A stretch of 40,656 nucleotides of DNA from Nitrospinaceae bacterium (GTDB lineage: Bacteria; Nitrospinota; Nitrospinia; Nitrospinales; VA-1), in contig CP070799.1 in NCBI GenBank assembly GCA_020343535.1, positions 2,115,856 through 2,156,511 of the forward strand. The letters are read 5' to 3'. Made by a program: the position numbers and the translations under genes. The notes beneath the pieces were generated by a model. It did no database searches. It was not told the DNA's origin and was given only the letters and a program-made list of their open reading frames with translations. Positions 17,703-26,697 of the stretch are shown here, piece after piece. Position 1 is the first letter of the stretch. Each line of letters begins with the position of its first letter.

Positions 17703-18272
17703 ATGGTCAGTTTCGTCAGCGGCAACAACCTTCGCGCCGGTTACGTTATCAAATACAACAACCAGTTGTACAGGGTGATGACCGCCGAGCACCGCACACC
17801 GGGCAACAAGCGGGCGTTCATGCAAGTCAAACTGCGCAATCTGAAGGATGGCACGCAAACCGAAATCAAATTCCGCGCCGACGAGGAAATCGAGCGCGCG
17901 GAAATGGAACAAGTGGAGATGGAATACCTTTATAGCGACCCCTCGGGCTACTGTTTCATGAACTGCGTCACCTACGACCAGCTTTTTTTGGAGGAGAGCC
18001 TGCTCGCCGAAGCGAAAAAATACATTTTGCCCAACACCCGGGTGCAGGTCGAATTCTGCGACGACAAGGCCATCGGCATCAGCCTGCCGGAAACCGTCGA
18101 TTTGAAAGTGGAAGACACCGAACCGCAGCTTCGCGGCGCCACCGCCTCCGGCTCTGGCAAGCCCGCCACCCTGGAAACCGGTTTGGTGGTGACGGTGCCG
18201 CAGTTCATCAACATCGGCGATGTGGTGCGCGTCTCCACCTCCTCCGGGGCCTACCTGGAGCGTGCCAAATAA
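17703..18272 (+). CDS. efp: Elongation factor P
   Basis: EF-P relieves ribosome stalling at polyproline. The 189-residue protein has all three beta-barrel domains, with the C-terminal signature ATLETGLVVTVPQFINIGD. The tip loop of domain I reads TPGNKRAF, so the position of the lysine modified in E. coli (P-G-K34) holds Asn35 here, followed by Lys36. No lysylation or rhamnosylation genes (epmA/epmB/earP) are in the window. GAGGA lies seven bases before the ATG; a longer in-frame start upstream lacks family similarity. Confidence 0.96.
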   Translation: MVSFVSGNNLRAGYVIKYNNQLYRVMTAEHRTPGNKRAFMQVKLRNLKDGTQTEIKFRADEEIERAEMEQVEMEYLYSDPSGYCFMNCVTYDQLFLEESLLAEAKKYILPNTRVQVEFCDDKAIGISLPETVDLKVEDTEPQLRGATASGSGKPATLETGLVVTVPQFINIGDVVRVSTSSGAYLERAK

Positions 18273-18542
18273 GCCCCTGACCACCTCCCGAGGGCGCCAT
18301 TACCTATTGAAAAAAAGTCGCTTCTGAATTTTTCGCGGCGCCCCACGGTGTATTTTTCCCGCCTTCCCGGGCGCAATCCAGATCACAAAAAAGACTCTCC
18401 CATTCACGGCGGACAGTGTTATATTAAGATACCCGCTCGTTGGTGCGCCGCGGGGACGCGGTCATGCTTTGATAATTCCCCCATTACCGCTTCGGTTGCC
18501 GCATAATTGGCCGAAGTCCCTGGATTCATTGGGCCAAATCAA

Positions 18543-18571
18543 TTGACAACCATTCAATATTAAACTATATT
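18543..18571 (+). promoter_or_regulatory. Strong sigma70 promoter for the tol operon
   Basis: A perfect TTGACA (18543-18548) and TATATT (18566-18571) are 17 bases apart in an AT-rich stretch, with a leader of about 75 bases to the tolQ GTG. The gap 18273-18652 holds this promoter and no gene that I can see. Confidence 0.72.
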
Positions 18572-18652
18572 GAAACACTCGAACTATTTGTTTGAATTTA
18601 AACAAATTGCAGTTAGTTCCATCTCTCCTACATTATCCAGCCTGAGGTCACC

Positions 18653-19414
18653 GTGGAAAAAGTCATCGTCGATTCACCCTTGAGCCTTGTGGACCTTGTT
18701 TTGCAGTCCACCCCGGTCGCCAAGGGGGTACTGGTTTTGCTGCTGTTATTTTCCATCGTTTCCTGGGCCATCATCCTCAGCAAGTTTTTCGTGTTCAAGA
18801 TGGCCAAGAAGGAGGACGGTAAATTCCTGTCCAATTTTTCCAAGTCGGAAAACCTGACCCACATCTATAACTTTTCCCGCGAACTCAGGTACAGCCCCGT
18901 GGCGCGGGTGTTCCTGACGGGCTACCGAGAACTCTACCTGTTTCAGGATATGGCGAAAAAGGAAAGGGACCGCCGGGGAGAGCCGCCCTCGCACAGCGGT
19001 GAGCCTTTGACCGCAAAGGATATCAAGGGCATCAGTCTCGTGCTCAATAAAGCCATCAACCGCGAAATCACCCGCCTATCCGCCCGTCTGGATTTTCTCG
19101 CCACCACCGGCAGCACCACCCCCTTCATCGGGCTGTTCGGCACGGTGTGGGGCATCATGCATTCGTTCCGCTCCATCGGCATGGCGGGGTCGGCCAGCAT
19201 CGGCGGCGTGGCCCCGGGTATCGCCGAGGCCCTCATCGCCACCGCGGCGGGCCTTGTCGCCGCCATTCCCGCGGTTATCTTCTACAATTACCTGAGCGAT
19301 AAAATCCGGGTGTTCACCAGCGTCATGGACGATTTTCTGCACGACTATGTCTACATGGTGGAAAAGAATTTTATGCGCGAAACTGAGCCGGCCAAGGCCC
19401 TGGAAAGGTCTTGA
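18653..19414 (+). CDS. tolQ: TolQ/ExbB-family proton channel subunit
   Basis: TolQ forms the inner-membrane proton channel that energises TolA with TolR. The 253-residue product has a first transmembrane helix at about 22-48 and a cytoplasmic loop. Two further helices lie around 150-175 and 190-215, with the family segment GLFGTVWGIMHSF and GIAEALIATAAGLVAAIPAV. The start is GTG preceded by TGAGGT. It opens the tolQRAB gene row, followed by tolR after 27 bases. The loop near residues 98-117 is unusually charged. Confidence 0.92.
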   Translation: MEKVIVDSPLSLVDLVLQSTPVAKGVLVLLLLFSIVSWAIILSKFFVFKMAKKEDGKFLSNFSKSENLTHIYNFSRELRYSPVARVFLTGYRELYLFQDMAKKERDRRGEPPSHSGEPLTAKDIKGISLVLNKAINREITRLSARLDFLATTGSTTPFIGLFGTVWGIMHSFRSIGMAGSASIGGVAPGIAEALIATAAGLVAAIPAVIFYNYLSDKIRVFTSVMDDFLHDYVYMVEKNFMRETEPAKALERS

Positions 19415-19441
19415 GCCCGGCGTCCAATTCGAGGGTTTTTC

Positions 19442-19849
19442 ATGCCCGCCGTAAACCGAAGACGAGCCATGATGTCGGAAATCAACGTCACGCCCTTCGT
19501 GGACGTGATGCTGGTTCTACTCGTGATCTTCATGATCACGGCGCCCCTGATGCAGCATGGGGTGGATGTACAGTTGCCCAAGGAATCCATCGCGCCCACC
19601 GATGTCAAGGACATCCCCCGCGTCACCCTGAAGAGCAATAAGAAAATATTCTGGAACAAGGAAGAGATGTCCACCCTCGTCGAGCTGATGCGCAACGTCG
19701 GCGGCTATCTCGAGGAATACAAGGACGGCGGCGTTTATCTCAAGGCGGACAAGACCCTGGACTATGGTTTCGTCATGCATATCATGGCGACGCTCAAGCG
19801 GGCTGGTGTCCAGAGCATCGGCATGGTGACCGATCCACAGAACCAATGA
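19442..19849 (+). CDS. tolR: TolR/ExbD-family protein
   Basis: This 135-residue bitopic protein has the TolR opening EINVTPFVDVMLVLLVIFMI, with the channel Asp in FVDVM, and a periplasmic ExbD domain ending in VQSIGMVTDP. It partners TolQ in coupling proton flow to the TolA energiser. GAGGG precedes the ATG at 19442. Its TGA overlaps the tolA ATG (ATGA), which argues for translational coupling. Confidence 0.93.
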   Translation: MPAVNRRRAMMSEINVTPFVDVMLVLLVIFMITAPLMQHGVDVQLPKESIAPTDVKDIPRVTLKSNKKIFWNKEEMSTLVELMRNVGGYLEEYKDGGVYLKADKTLDYGFVMHIMATLKRAGVQSIGMVTDPQNQ

Positions 19850-21132
19850 AAATCTACCTGTCGCGATCGATCGACTTCAACCAAATGCTGGTGGCGTCGG
19901 TCTTCATTCATCTTCTGATGATCACGATCGTGCTCTTCCTTCCCAAACCGACGATCGAGGAAACGCTCGTGCTGCCCGCGTTCATGGTGGAAATGGTCGA
20001 GGAGGCCGTCGGCAACCAGGAAATCTCCCAGCCGCCCGCCGCCAAGCCGCCACCCCCGCGGGTGAAGAGGCAGGTGGTGAAGAAGAAGCCGGCCGCCAAG
20101 CCTAAAAAGCCGGCGCCCGACCCCGTCCTCGAGGCCTTGAAGGGTATCGATGAAGTTTCTCCCGCCGCGGTGCCCAACGGGCTGGTGGAGGAATTGGAGG
20201 AAATCGCCAGGCTGGAAGCCCAGAAACCCGCGGTTAAAAAAAACGAGCCGAAAGAAACGCCTCCGGTGCTGGACGAAACGTTCAAGGAACTCGAAGCGCT
20301 GGAGCAAAAAACTCTGCCCCCACAGGAAAAGAAAACGATTCCGGAGGTGGTCGAGAACCCGCTGACCAAGTTCGAAGAACTGAAAATGCAAAAGACTCTT
20401 GAGGCGCCCAAGGCCGAACCGAGGAAGCCGCCGGTCAAGCTCAAGGACGAGGAGCTCTCACCGCTGGAAGTCGCCTCCCTTCCTCCCAAGGCCGAGCCGG
20501 AGAGGAAAAAAGAAAAGTCCGCCGTCGATCTCCTGAACGAGCTTTCGCAAATGAAGGAGGTCGATGAGGTGATCGTCTCCAAGACGGCGAAAGCCGCCGA
20601 TGTTGAGACCGCCGCGATCTCACCCGAGGAACAGCGAGAGGTGTACAACTCGGTGCTCGAACAACTTAATACCCTGGAAGTGACGCCCATGGAGATCGAC
20701 ATCAACATGGCCAGCGCCCAAACCGATTCCAAGGATTTTGAAAGCGAGCTGTGGAAGATCAAGGTGTCCGGTCCCCGCCCCTCCTCCAAGGCCAACCCCA
20801 ACCCCGTTTACGTGCATTCCACGAAAGACGGGCCGCCGGCGTCCGATCCGCTGTCGCTGTATATCGGCGCGGTGCGCAGCAAAATTTACAAGAACTGGAA
20901 GGAGCCCCTGGCCGAGAAATTCAACAAGGAAACCGTGGTGGCGTTCACCCTTTTTCCCAAGGGGAATATCGACAAGCCGTATCTCAAGCAAAGCGCCGGC
21001 ATCGAGCAGCTCGATACCCTGGCCATTCGGGCCGTGCTCGATTCCGAGCCGTTCCCGGAATTTCCCAAGGACCTGAAAGTTCCTAACCTGAGCATCAGCA
21101 TCCAATTCAAATACGTGCCCGAGAAGAGTTGA
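19846..21132 (+). CDS. tolA: TolA-like energiser protein with TonB-type C-terminal domain
   Basis: The 428-residue product has one N-terminal membrane helix (about residues 13-35). A long Pro/Lys/Glu-rich periplasm-spanning region follows (about 55-300), with runs such as KKKPAAKPKKPAPDP. The C-terminal TonB/TolA domain (about 330-428) carries VRSKIYKNWKEPLAEKF and IRAVLDSEPFPEFPKDL. It links the TolQR motor to TolB and Pal during envelope constriction. Position between tolR (ATGA overlap) and tolB (one base apart) supports the name, although sequence conservation of such proteins is low. Confidence 0.88.
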   Translation: MKIYLSRSIDFNQMLVASVFIHLLMITIVLFLPKPTIEETLVLPAFMVEMVEEAVGNQEISQPPAAKPPPPRVKRQVVKKKPAAKPKKPAPDPVLEALKGIDEVSPAAVPNGLVEELEEIARLEAQKPAVKKNEPKETPPVLDETFKELEALEQKTLPPQEKKTIPEVVENPLTKFEELKMQKTLEAPKAEPRKPPVKLKDEELSPLEVASLPPKAEPERKKEKSAVDLLNELSQMKEVDEVIVSKTAKAADVETAAISPEEQREVYNSVLEQLNTLEVTPMEIDINMASAQTDSKDFESELWKIKVSGPRPSSKANPNPVYVHSTKDGPPASDPLSLYIGAVRSKIYKNWKEPLAEKFNKETVVAFTLFPKGNIDKPYLKQSAGIEQLDTLAIRAVLDSEPFPEFPKDLKVPNLSISIQFKYVPEKS

Positions 21133-21133
21133 T

Positions 21134-22474
21134 ATGACTAAAAAAATAACAAGCCTGATTTTGTTCTGTGTTCTTTCCTTCCCCGCGGTAGCCCTCGCCG
21201 CCGGTTCCAACGTGCGCATTGAGCTTGAGCGCGAAACCCGCGAGAAGGTCAAGATCGCCGTGACGCCGTTCGTGCTCGCCCCAAACTATGAGGACCCGGC
21301 CGGGCTGGGCGGTGAAAGCCACAAGATCCTGGAAAACGATCTCACCTTGTCGGAGCTTTTCGACGTGGTTCCGGTTTCCGCATACGACCGACTGCTCGCC
21401 TCCGAGCAGGGCAAAAAAACCGTCGACTACACCGGCTGGGGGCAGATCGGCGTTCAGTGGCTGCTCAAAACCGAGTACAAGGTCAACCCGCTGGACAAGT
21501 CTTTCAACGTCACCTTCCGTATCTACGAGACGGCGACCGAGAAATTTCTCATCGGCAAGCGATACACCACCACGGAAAAATTCCTGCGCAAGATCATCCA
21601 CCGTTTCGCCGATGAAGTGGTGCTGCAGCTCACCGGCAAGCGCGGCGTCTCCGAAACCCGCATCGCCTACCTTTCGCGGGTGGGGCAGAACAAGGAAATC
21701 TTCGTTGTCGATTTTGACGGCGAAAATCTCAGGAAGCTGACCGAGGACAACACGGTGATCCTCACCCCGGCCTGGTCGCCCGATGGTTCGTGGATCGTTT
21801 ACACGTCGTTCGCGGATCACAATCCCGACCTGGTGATGGTGCGCTCCTCGGGCAAGCTCCGGCGCCGCACCCTGCTCAAGCTGCCCGGGCTCAACGCCGC
21901 GCCGTCCTGGGGGCCCGGCGGCAATCGCATCGCCCTGGTGCTGAGCAAGGATCAGAACTCCGAGATCTATGTGCTTGAAAAGAATTACGGACTAAAGCGC
22001 ATGACCCGGCACTTCAACATCGACACCTCCCCCACCTGGTCCCCCGATGGCAAGAAAATTGCCTTCACCTCGGACCGCTCCGGAACCGGGTCGCCGCAGA
22101 TCTACGTCCTGGATGTGGATAAGGGCGATTCCGGCGGCGTCAAACGCATTTCCTTCGGATCGACCTACAACGACAACCCGGCCTGGTCGCCCGATGGCGA
22201 CAAGATCGCCTACACCTCGCGGGTCGGCCGCCGCTTTCAGATCATGCTCTACGATTTGAACACCCGCAAGACGGAGCAGTTCACCGTCGAGTCCGGCAGC
22301 AACGAGCAGCCGGCCTGGTCGCCGGACGGCCGGTTCATCGTTTACCGCAACCGCAACAATGGCCAGGAACAAATCCTCATCAAGAGCCTTCACGGGGGCA
22401 AGCCACGGCAATTGTCCTTCGCGGCCGGCGGTGGATATAGCCCGGCCTGGTCGCCGTACACCAAAAAACCTTAA
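21134..22474 (+). CDS. tolB: Tol-Pal system beta-propeller protein TolB
   Basis: The 446-residue protein has a Sec signal ending near VALAAG, an N-terminal alpha/beta domain (about 25-165) and a six-bladed propeller. The propeller is made of repeats with the WD40-like motif PAWSPDG/PTWSPDG, seen near residues 215, 300, 350 and 393. TolB sits in the periplasm and binds Pal. It starts one base after the tolA stop, as part of the tol operon. The length agrees with family members (about 430). Confidence 0.95.
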   Translation: MTKKITSLILFCVLSFPAVALAAGSNVRIELERETREKVKIAVTPFVLAPNYEDPAGLGGESHKILENDLTLSELFDVVPVSAYDRLLASEQGKKTVDYTGWGQIGVQWLLKTEYKVNPLDKSFNVTFRIYETATEKFLIGKRYTTTEKFLRKIIHRFADEVVLQLTGKRGVSETRIAYLSRVGQNKEIFVVDFDGENLRKLTEDNTVILTPAWSPDGSWIVYTSFADHNPDLVMVRSSGKLRRRTLLKLPGLNAAPSWGPGGNRIALVLSKDQNSEIYVLEKNYGLKRMTRHFNIDTSPTWSPDGKKIAFTSDRSGTGSPQIYVLDVDKGDSGGVKRISFGSTYNDNPAWSPDGDKIAYTSRVGRRFQIMLYDLNTRKTEQFTVESGSNEQPAWSPDGRFIVYRNRNNGQEQILIKSLHGGKPRQLSFAAGGGYSPAWSPYTKKP

Positions 22475-22608
22475 AAAGAGAACGCGCCCGCAGGCCTTGA
22501 GGCGGGCGGATGCCCGAGGGCCTGTTCGCCGGTCGAAAATACCAGCTTAATCGGCAAAAATTCAATGAGTTGTGATGGTCCGGTTTGTGAAAAAAAGCTG
22601 AATATATA

Positions 22609-22637
22609 TTGAACTTAACCTGCAATTCTAATATAAT
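22609..22637 (+). promoter_or_regulatory. Sigma70 promoter for pal
   Basis: TTGAAC (22609-22614) and a consensus TATAAT (22632-22637) are 17 bases apart in an AT-rich stretch. pal can therefore be expressed separately from tolQRAB. The 298-base gap after tolB holds this promoter and a GC-rich inverted repeat, but no gene. Confidence 0.6.
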
Positions 22638-22772
22638 TGATGGGTAAACTTGGCACGGTAGTTTTAAGATAACGGTAATAAAATCTGGGTGTTAGAGCAC
22701 ACCGCCACCGCACATCAGATTAAGATGAAAATTGATAAGTCTAGGGGGACAACTTCGATGACGAGGGTACCT

Positions 22773-23555
22773 ATGAAGAAAAAAAATGTCTGGTCCATGA
22801 TTGGAGTGGTTTTGCTGGCGAGCAGTTTGACCGCCGCCTGTTCAAAGAAATTGATGCCGCCTGAGATCGAGGCCGAGGGTACGCTGGAAGAGCCGAGTCC
22901 GCAGGAAGTTGCCTATGCGGACCCGGTGGTTGAAGAGCCTCCAATGGTCGCCGAGGCGCCCGCCGAAGAGCCCATCGAAATCAATCCTTCGGAATTCCTG
23001 ACCGAGGAAGACGTCAACGTTGCCGAGGCGCCCGCTGAAGCCACGCCGATGGGAGAGATCCCCGGCAACGGCTCCGATGGAGCTTTCGGTCTGGACACGT
23101 ACGGCAACCCCGCGGCGGGCAGCGGCGGAGCGGGCACCCTCGCTGAAGGCGCTCCGTCTACCACCCCGAATGCCGGTGACAACCTCCTGGAGGAGGCGCG
23201 GATGTTCAAATTCAAGTCCACCGCTGAACTAAAGGACGTGCACTTCAGGTTCGACAAATACGACCTCGATGAGCAGTCCCGCTCCGTACTGATCCAGAAC
23301 GCCGATTTCCTGAAGCAGAACCCGCTGGTCAAGGTTGAGATTCAGGGGCATTGCGATGAGCGTGGCACCAACAACTATAACCTCGCCCTCGGCCACCGCC
23401 GAGCGGTTTCCACGAAGAAATTTCTGATGGCTCAGGGCATCGACGAGACCCGCCTCAGGGTTATCAGCTATGGCGAGGAAAAGCCCTTCTGCGGCGAGAG
23501 CAACGAAAATTGCTGGTGGAGGAACCGGCGCGCCCATTTCATGGTCGCGAAATAA
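22773..23555 (+). CDS. pal: Peptidoglycan-associated lipoprotein Pal
   Basis: Pal is the outer-membrane lipoprotein that binds peptidoglycan and TolB. The ATG at 22773 (GAGGGT upstream) opens a lipoprotein signal with lipobox LTAAC. An acidic Pro/Glu/Ala-rich linker of about 120 residues follows, with repeats of EAPAEE/EAPAEA. The OmpA-like domain (about residues 150-260) has VHFRFDKYDLDE, EIQGHCDERGTNNYNLALG and a closing RRAHFMV. The linker is longer than in E. coli Pal. A second ATG 15 bases upstream is also possible. It has its own promoter and a terminator behind it. Confidence 0.95.
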   Translation: MKKKNVWSMIGVVLLASSLTAACSKKLMPPEIEAEGTLEEPSPQEVAYADPVVEEPPMVAEAPAEEPIEINPSEFLTEEDVNVAEAPAEATPMGEIPGNGSDGAFGLDTYGNPAAGSGGAGTLAEGAPSTTPNAGDNLLEEARMFKFKSTAELKDVHFRFDKYDLDEQSRSVLIQNADFLKQNPLVKVEIQGHCDERGTNNYNLALGHRRAVSTKKFLMAQGIDETRLRVISYGEEKPFCGESNENCWWRNRRAHFMVAK

Positions 23556-23605
23556 ACCGGAGGGCCTCGTGGGCCTGACTCCACATCCAACGATTTAAAA
23601 TAGAT

Positions 23606-23648
23606 AGACCGCGCCGGGGGGACCCGGTCGCGGTCTGTCTTGTTTTTT
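23606..23648 (+). terminator. Strong intrinsic terminator after pal
   Basis: AGACCGCG (23606-23613) pairs with CGCGGTCT (23629-23636), with an inner 5-base-pair stem beyond a bulge, and the tail is GTCTTG followed by six Ts (23643-23648). It should end the tol-pal transcript just before the coiled-coil gene, whose ribosome site lies at its edge. Confidence 0.75.
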
Positions 23649-23658
23649 AGGGGATTTA

Positions 23659-25203
23659 ATGTATCGGTTTCAACCTCAACCAAAGAGATTTCGGGCCATG
23701 AAAAAATTTCAATACCTTCGATGCGCAGTGATTGCCGCCCTATTGGCGGTGCCCGTCACCAGTTCCGCGGCGGGGCTTTTCGCCAATGACGAGGAAAACT
23801 GGAAAAGAATATTTGGAGAGATCAAAAAAATCAATGCCCGGCTGGTAGCCTTGGAAATGGACAAAATCAAGTCCATGCAATCCACCCAGGAGGACGTGCT
23901 CCGCCAGGTGCAGGAGATGAAAAGCATCGTTCCCGACCTCCGGGGAACCGTCGAGCAGAACCAGGCCGAGATGGTCACCTTCATCAAAGCCACCGACACC
24001 AAGCTCAAGGATCTGGAGTCCCTCCTGAAGTTTGAGGTGGGAACCAACCTGCGGCTGCAGAAGGAAGCCACCGAAAGGCTGCACAGCGACCTGGACGCCA
24101 GCATGGCCGAAAAATTCGACCAGCTCAAGACCCACCTAGCTGGCGATATGGAAAAATTCGCCAACACCAACAAACAGAACTTTCAGGAGATCACCCGCGC
24201 TAACAGCGAATCCCTCGGCAAGGTGGTCGAACAACTGACCTCGCAAAATCAGACGCTGGAGCGTACCAACTCCATCTTCAAGGCCGAGTTGATTCCCGCC
24301 ATCATGAAAGAGAGTGAGACGAGCCGGCAACTGATGTTGACCGAACTCACCAAGGCCAACAAGCAGAACCAGGAGGCCATGCTGACCGGGTTCACCGACG
24401 CGGCGAACAAGAATAAAAAGATGATCGAGGTCCTGCAAAAAGGCTTGCAGGAAGAACAGGAAACCAAGACCCGAATCGGCATGCTCGCACAGATCCTGGA
24501 ACAGGCGAACAATAACGTGGTGCAGACCCAGAACACCATGGTCAAGCTCAAGGACATCCTGACCGGGCAGATGCAGGTGGTGGCCTCGGGCCAGGAGTCG
24601 CTCACGGCGCAGATCGACAATAACGTCAAGAACACCGACCTCATCAACCAGAACCTCATGGTGGCCGATGGTAAAGTGAACAAGCTGGCCGAAGGGCTGC
24701 AGGCGATTCACACCCAGAACACCAACTCCGTAAAGCGGGTTGCCGAAATGAGCCAGGGCATGGCCCAAATGCAGAGTTCCAACCAGCTGGTGGGCGAAAA
24801 GGTCTCCGCGTTGATCGCCACGTCCAAGGAAATGGCGGCGCATTCCACCCACATCGATCAGTCGGTCAAGGCGCTGAACCAATCGATGCAGGGGATCGAG
24901 GGAAATCTCGCCAAAGTGGATCTCGCCAATGAGAAGCTCAGCAAGCTGGTGGAGATTCTAAAGACCATGGCCGCCGGTCAGAGCCGAGTTGACCAGGTCA
25001 TCAGTTCGCAGTCCGATATGAAAAAAGCGCAGCTCGATATCCGCAGTTCCCAGCTTGAAATCAAGCGGGTGCAGATGGAGTTGAAAAAATCGCAGGAAGA
25101 CCTGCTGCGCAAGACCAACGTGGCGCTGGCCAGAACCGACGAACTGAAAAAGACCCTGGAAAAGATCCAGCCGCCCTCAACCGCCAAGGCGCCGGAAAAA
25201 TAA
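23659..25203 (+). CDS. Long exported coiled-coil protein next to Tol-Pal
   Basis: The 514-residue product has a signal peptide ending near VTSSAAG, and from about residue 50 to the end is predicted by eye to be almost entirely helical coiled coil. It is rich in Gln, Asn, Lys, Glu and Met, with no proline for long stretches and recurring QNQ/NK segments. The mature part has no cysteine. AGGGGA before the ATG at 23659 favours that start; an ATG at 23698 would give a shorter signal. It sits right after pal, where cpoB/ybgF usually is, but lacks the TPR repeats of CpoB. Function unknown; a periplasmic spacer or scaffold is inference. Confidence 0.85.
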   Translation: MYRFQPQPKRFRAMKKFQYLRCAVIAALLAVPVTSSAAGLFANDEENWKRIFGEIKKINARLVALEMDKIKSMQSTQEDVLRQVQEMKSIVPDLRGTVEQNQAEMVTFIKATDTKLKDLESLLKFEVGTNLRLQKEATERLHSDLDASMAEKFDQLKTHLAGDMEKFANTNKQNFQEITRANSESLGKVVEQLTSQNQTLERTNSIFKAELIPAIMKESETSRQLMLTELTKANKQNQEAMLTGFTDAANKNKKMIEVLQKGLQEEQETKTRIGMLAQILEQANNNVVQTQNTMVKLKDILTGQMQVVASGQESLTAQIDNNVKNTDLINQNLMVADGKVNKLAEGLQAIHTQNTNSVKRVAEMSQGMAQMQSSNQLVGEKVSALIATSKEMAAHSTHIDQSVKALNQSMQGIEGNLAKVDLANEKLSKLVEILKTMAAGQSRVDQVISSQSDMKKAQLDIRSSQLEIKRVQMELKKSQEDLLRKTNVALARTDELKKTLEKIQPPSTAKAPEK

Positions 25204-25273
25204 AGTAGGCCGATACGGTTTTTCGCCAGCGTCGCGGAAGATGGTGAAATTAGTGCCCATCACCGCCGCGCTC

Positions 25274-25282
25274 TGGTATGAT
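25274..25282 (+). promoter_or_regulatory. Extended -10 promoter for radA
   Basis: TGGTATGAT forms an extended -10 element about 36 bases before the radA ATG. No convincing -35 box is present. Confidence 0.4.
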
Positions 25283-25317
25283 TCGGGAAAGTCCAACACT
25301 TTCCCGGACGATGCCGC

Positions 25318-26682
25318 ATGGCCAAAACCACCACCCTCTACGTTTGCCAGAATTGCGGCCACCGTGCCCCCAAATGGCTGGGGAAGTGTCCTGAATGCTC
25401 CAGCTGGAACACCCTGGCCGAGGAAACTTTCGCCGCCCCGTCCAAGCGCAAGGAGGGCCGGCCGGCGAAAGCCGGGGACGTGCAGAAGATCACGGACGTC
25501 GAAAGCCTCCATGTGGATCGCGTCTCGACCGGCGTCGGCGAGTTCGACCGCACCTTGGGGGGTGGCCTGGTGGCGGGCTCCCTGGTTCTGGTCGGCGGCG
25601 ATCCGGGCATCGGCAAATCGACGCTGATGCTCCAGAGCATGGGGCGGCTGGCGTGTCAGGGTAAACGGGTTCTCTACGTATCCGGAGAAGAATCCCCCGC
25701 GCAGATCAAACTGCGTGCCGAACGGCTCGCCGCCCTCTCCGGTAATCTTCTCCTCAGTTCCGAAATCTGCATCGAGGACGTTCTCGACCAGGTCGACCGA
25801 ACCGACCCCGATGTGCTGGTGCTCGATTCGATCCAAACGTTTTACACCAACGAGCTCACCTCCGCCCCCGGCAGCATCGGCCAGGTGCGCGAGGTGGCGT
25901 TCAAGGTGTTCCAGCACATCAAGGCGCGCGCGCTGCCGGCGATGATCATCGGCCACATCACCAAGGACGGCGCCATCGCCGGCCCGAAATCACTCGAGCA
26001 TATTGTCGACACGGTGATATACTTCGAGGGAGACCGGAGCCACGCGTTCCGCATTCTGCGGGCGGTGAAGAACCGTTTTGGCGCGACGCCGGAGATCGGC
26101 GTGTTCGAGATGGTATCCGGTGGCCTGGTGCCGGTGGAAAACCCCTCGCGCATCTTTCTTGCCGAGCGCCCGGAGGATGCGCCGGGGTCGGTCATCGTCT
26201 CCAGTCTCGAAGGCACGCGGCCGCTCCTGGTGGAGGTGCAGGCCCTGGTCAGCCCGTCGTCGTCGGTGGGCATGCCAAGGCGCATGGCCACGGGGCTGGA
26301 CCCGCACCGGATGACCCTCCTCGTCGCGATCATGGAGAAGCGGCTCGACCTGCACCTGCAGGGCGATGATATTTTCGTCAATATCGCAGGCGGCATCAAG
26401 ATCGCCGAGCCCGCCATCGATCTCGGCGTGGCCGCGGCAATCGCGGGGAGTTTTAAAAATCAGACCATCGATTACGGCACGGTGATGATCGGAGAAGTGG
26501 GCTTGACCGGCGAGGTGAGGTCGGTCAGCCAGCTCGAACCGAGGCTGCGCGAAGCCGAGCGCCTCGGGTTCACGCGCTGCCTCGTTCCGCACACGGCGGG
26601 AGCGGGAAAGCGGCCGGTGGAAAGCTCCATGGACCTCCACTTCGTGAAAAACCTGAGTGAAGCCTTTGAGATCATTTTTTAA
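25318..26682 (+). CDS. radA: DNA repair protein RadA (Sms)
   Basis: RadA is a RecA-like helicase that promotes branch migration in homologous recombination. The 454-residue protein has an N-terminal zinc finger (CQNCGHRAPKWLGKCPEC, residues 10-27), then Walker A GGDPGIGKST near 96-105. The RadA-specific KNRFG motif is near 250. The C-terminal third is the Lon-protease-like domain. It is followed 15 bases later by ispD, so the two probably share a transcript. Confidence 0.96.
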   Translation: MAKTTTLYVCQNCGHRAPKWLGKCPECSSWNTLAEETFAAPSKRKEGRPAKAGDVQKITDVESLHVDRVSTGVGEFDRTLGGGLVAGSLVLVGGDPGIGKSTLMLQSMGRLACQGKRVLYVSGEESPAQIKLRAERLAALSGNLLLSSEICIEDVLDQVDRTDPDVLVLDSIQTFYTNELTSAPGSIGQVREVAFKVFQHIKARALPAMIIGHITKDGAIAGPKSLEHIVDTVIYFEGDRSHAFRILRAVKNRFGATPEIGVFEMVSGGLVPVENPSRIFLAERPEDAPGSVIVSSLEGTRPLLVEVQALVSPSSSVGMPRRMATGLDPHRMTLLVAIMEKRLDLHLQGDDIFVNIAGGIKIAEPAIDLGVAAAIAGSFKNQTIDYGTVMIGEVGLTGEVRSVSQLEPRLREAERLGFTRCLVPHTAGAGKRPVESSMDLHFVKNLSEAFEIIF

Positions 26683-26697
26683 ATCCGGAGTCCGCTG

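Noticed and set aside
20040-20560. Lys/Pro/Glu-rich stretch as a repeat element
   Set aside because: It is the periplasm-spanning linker of TolA, which is normally low-complexity.
22485-22508. GC-rich inverted repeat after tolB as a terminator
   Set aside because: The 7-base-pair stem CGCCCGC/GCGGGCG has no following T-run, so it does not look like an intrinsic terminator.
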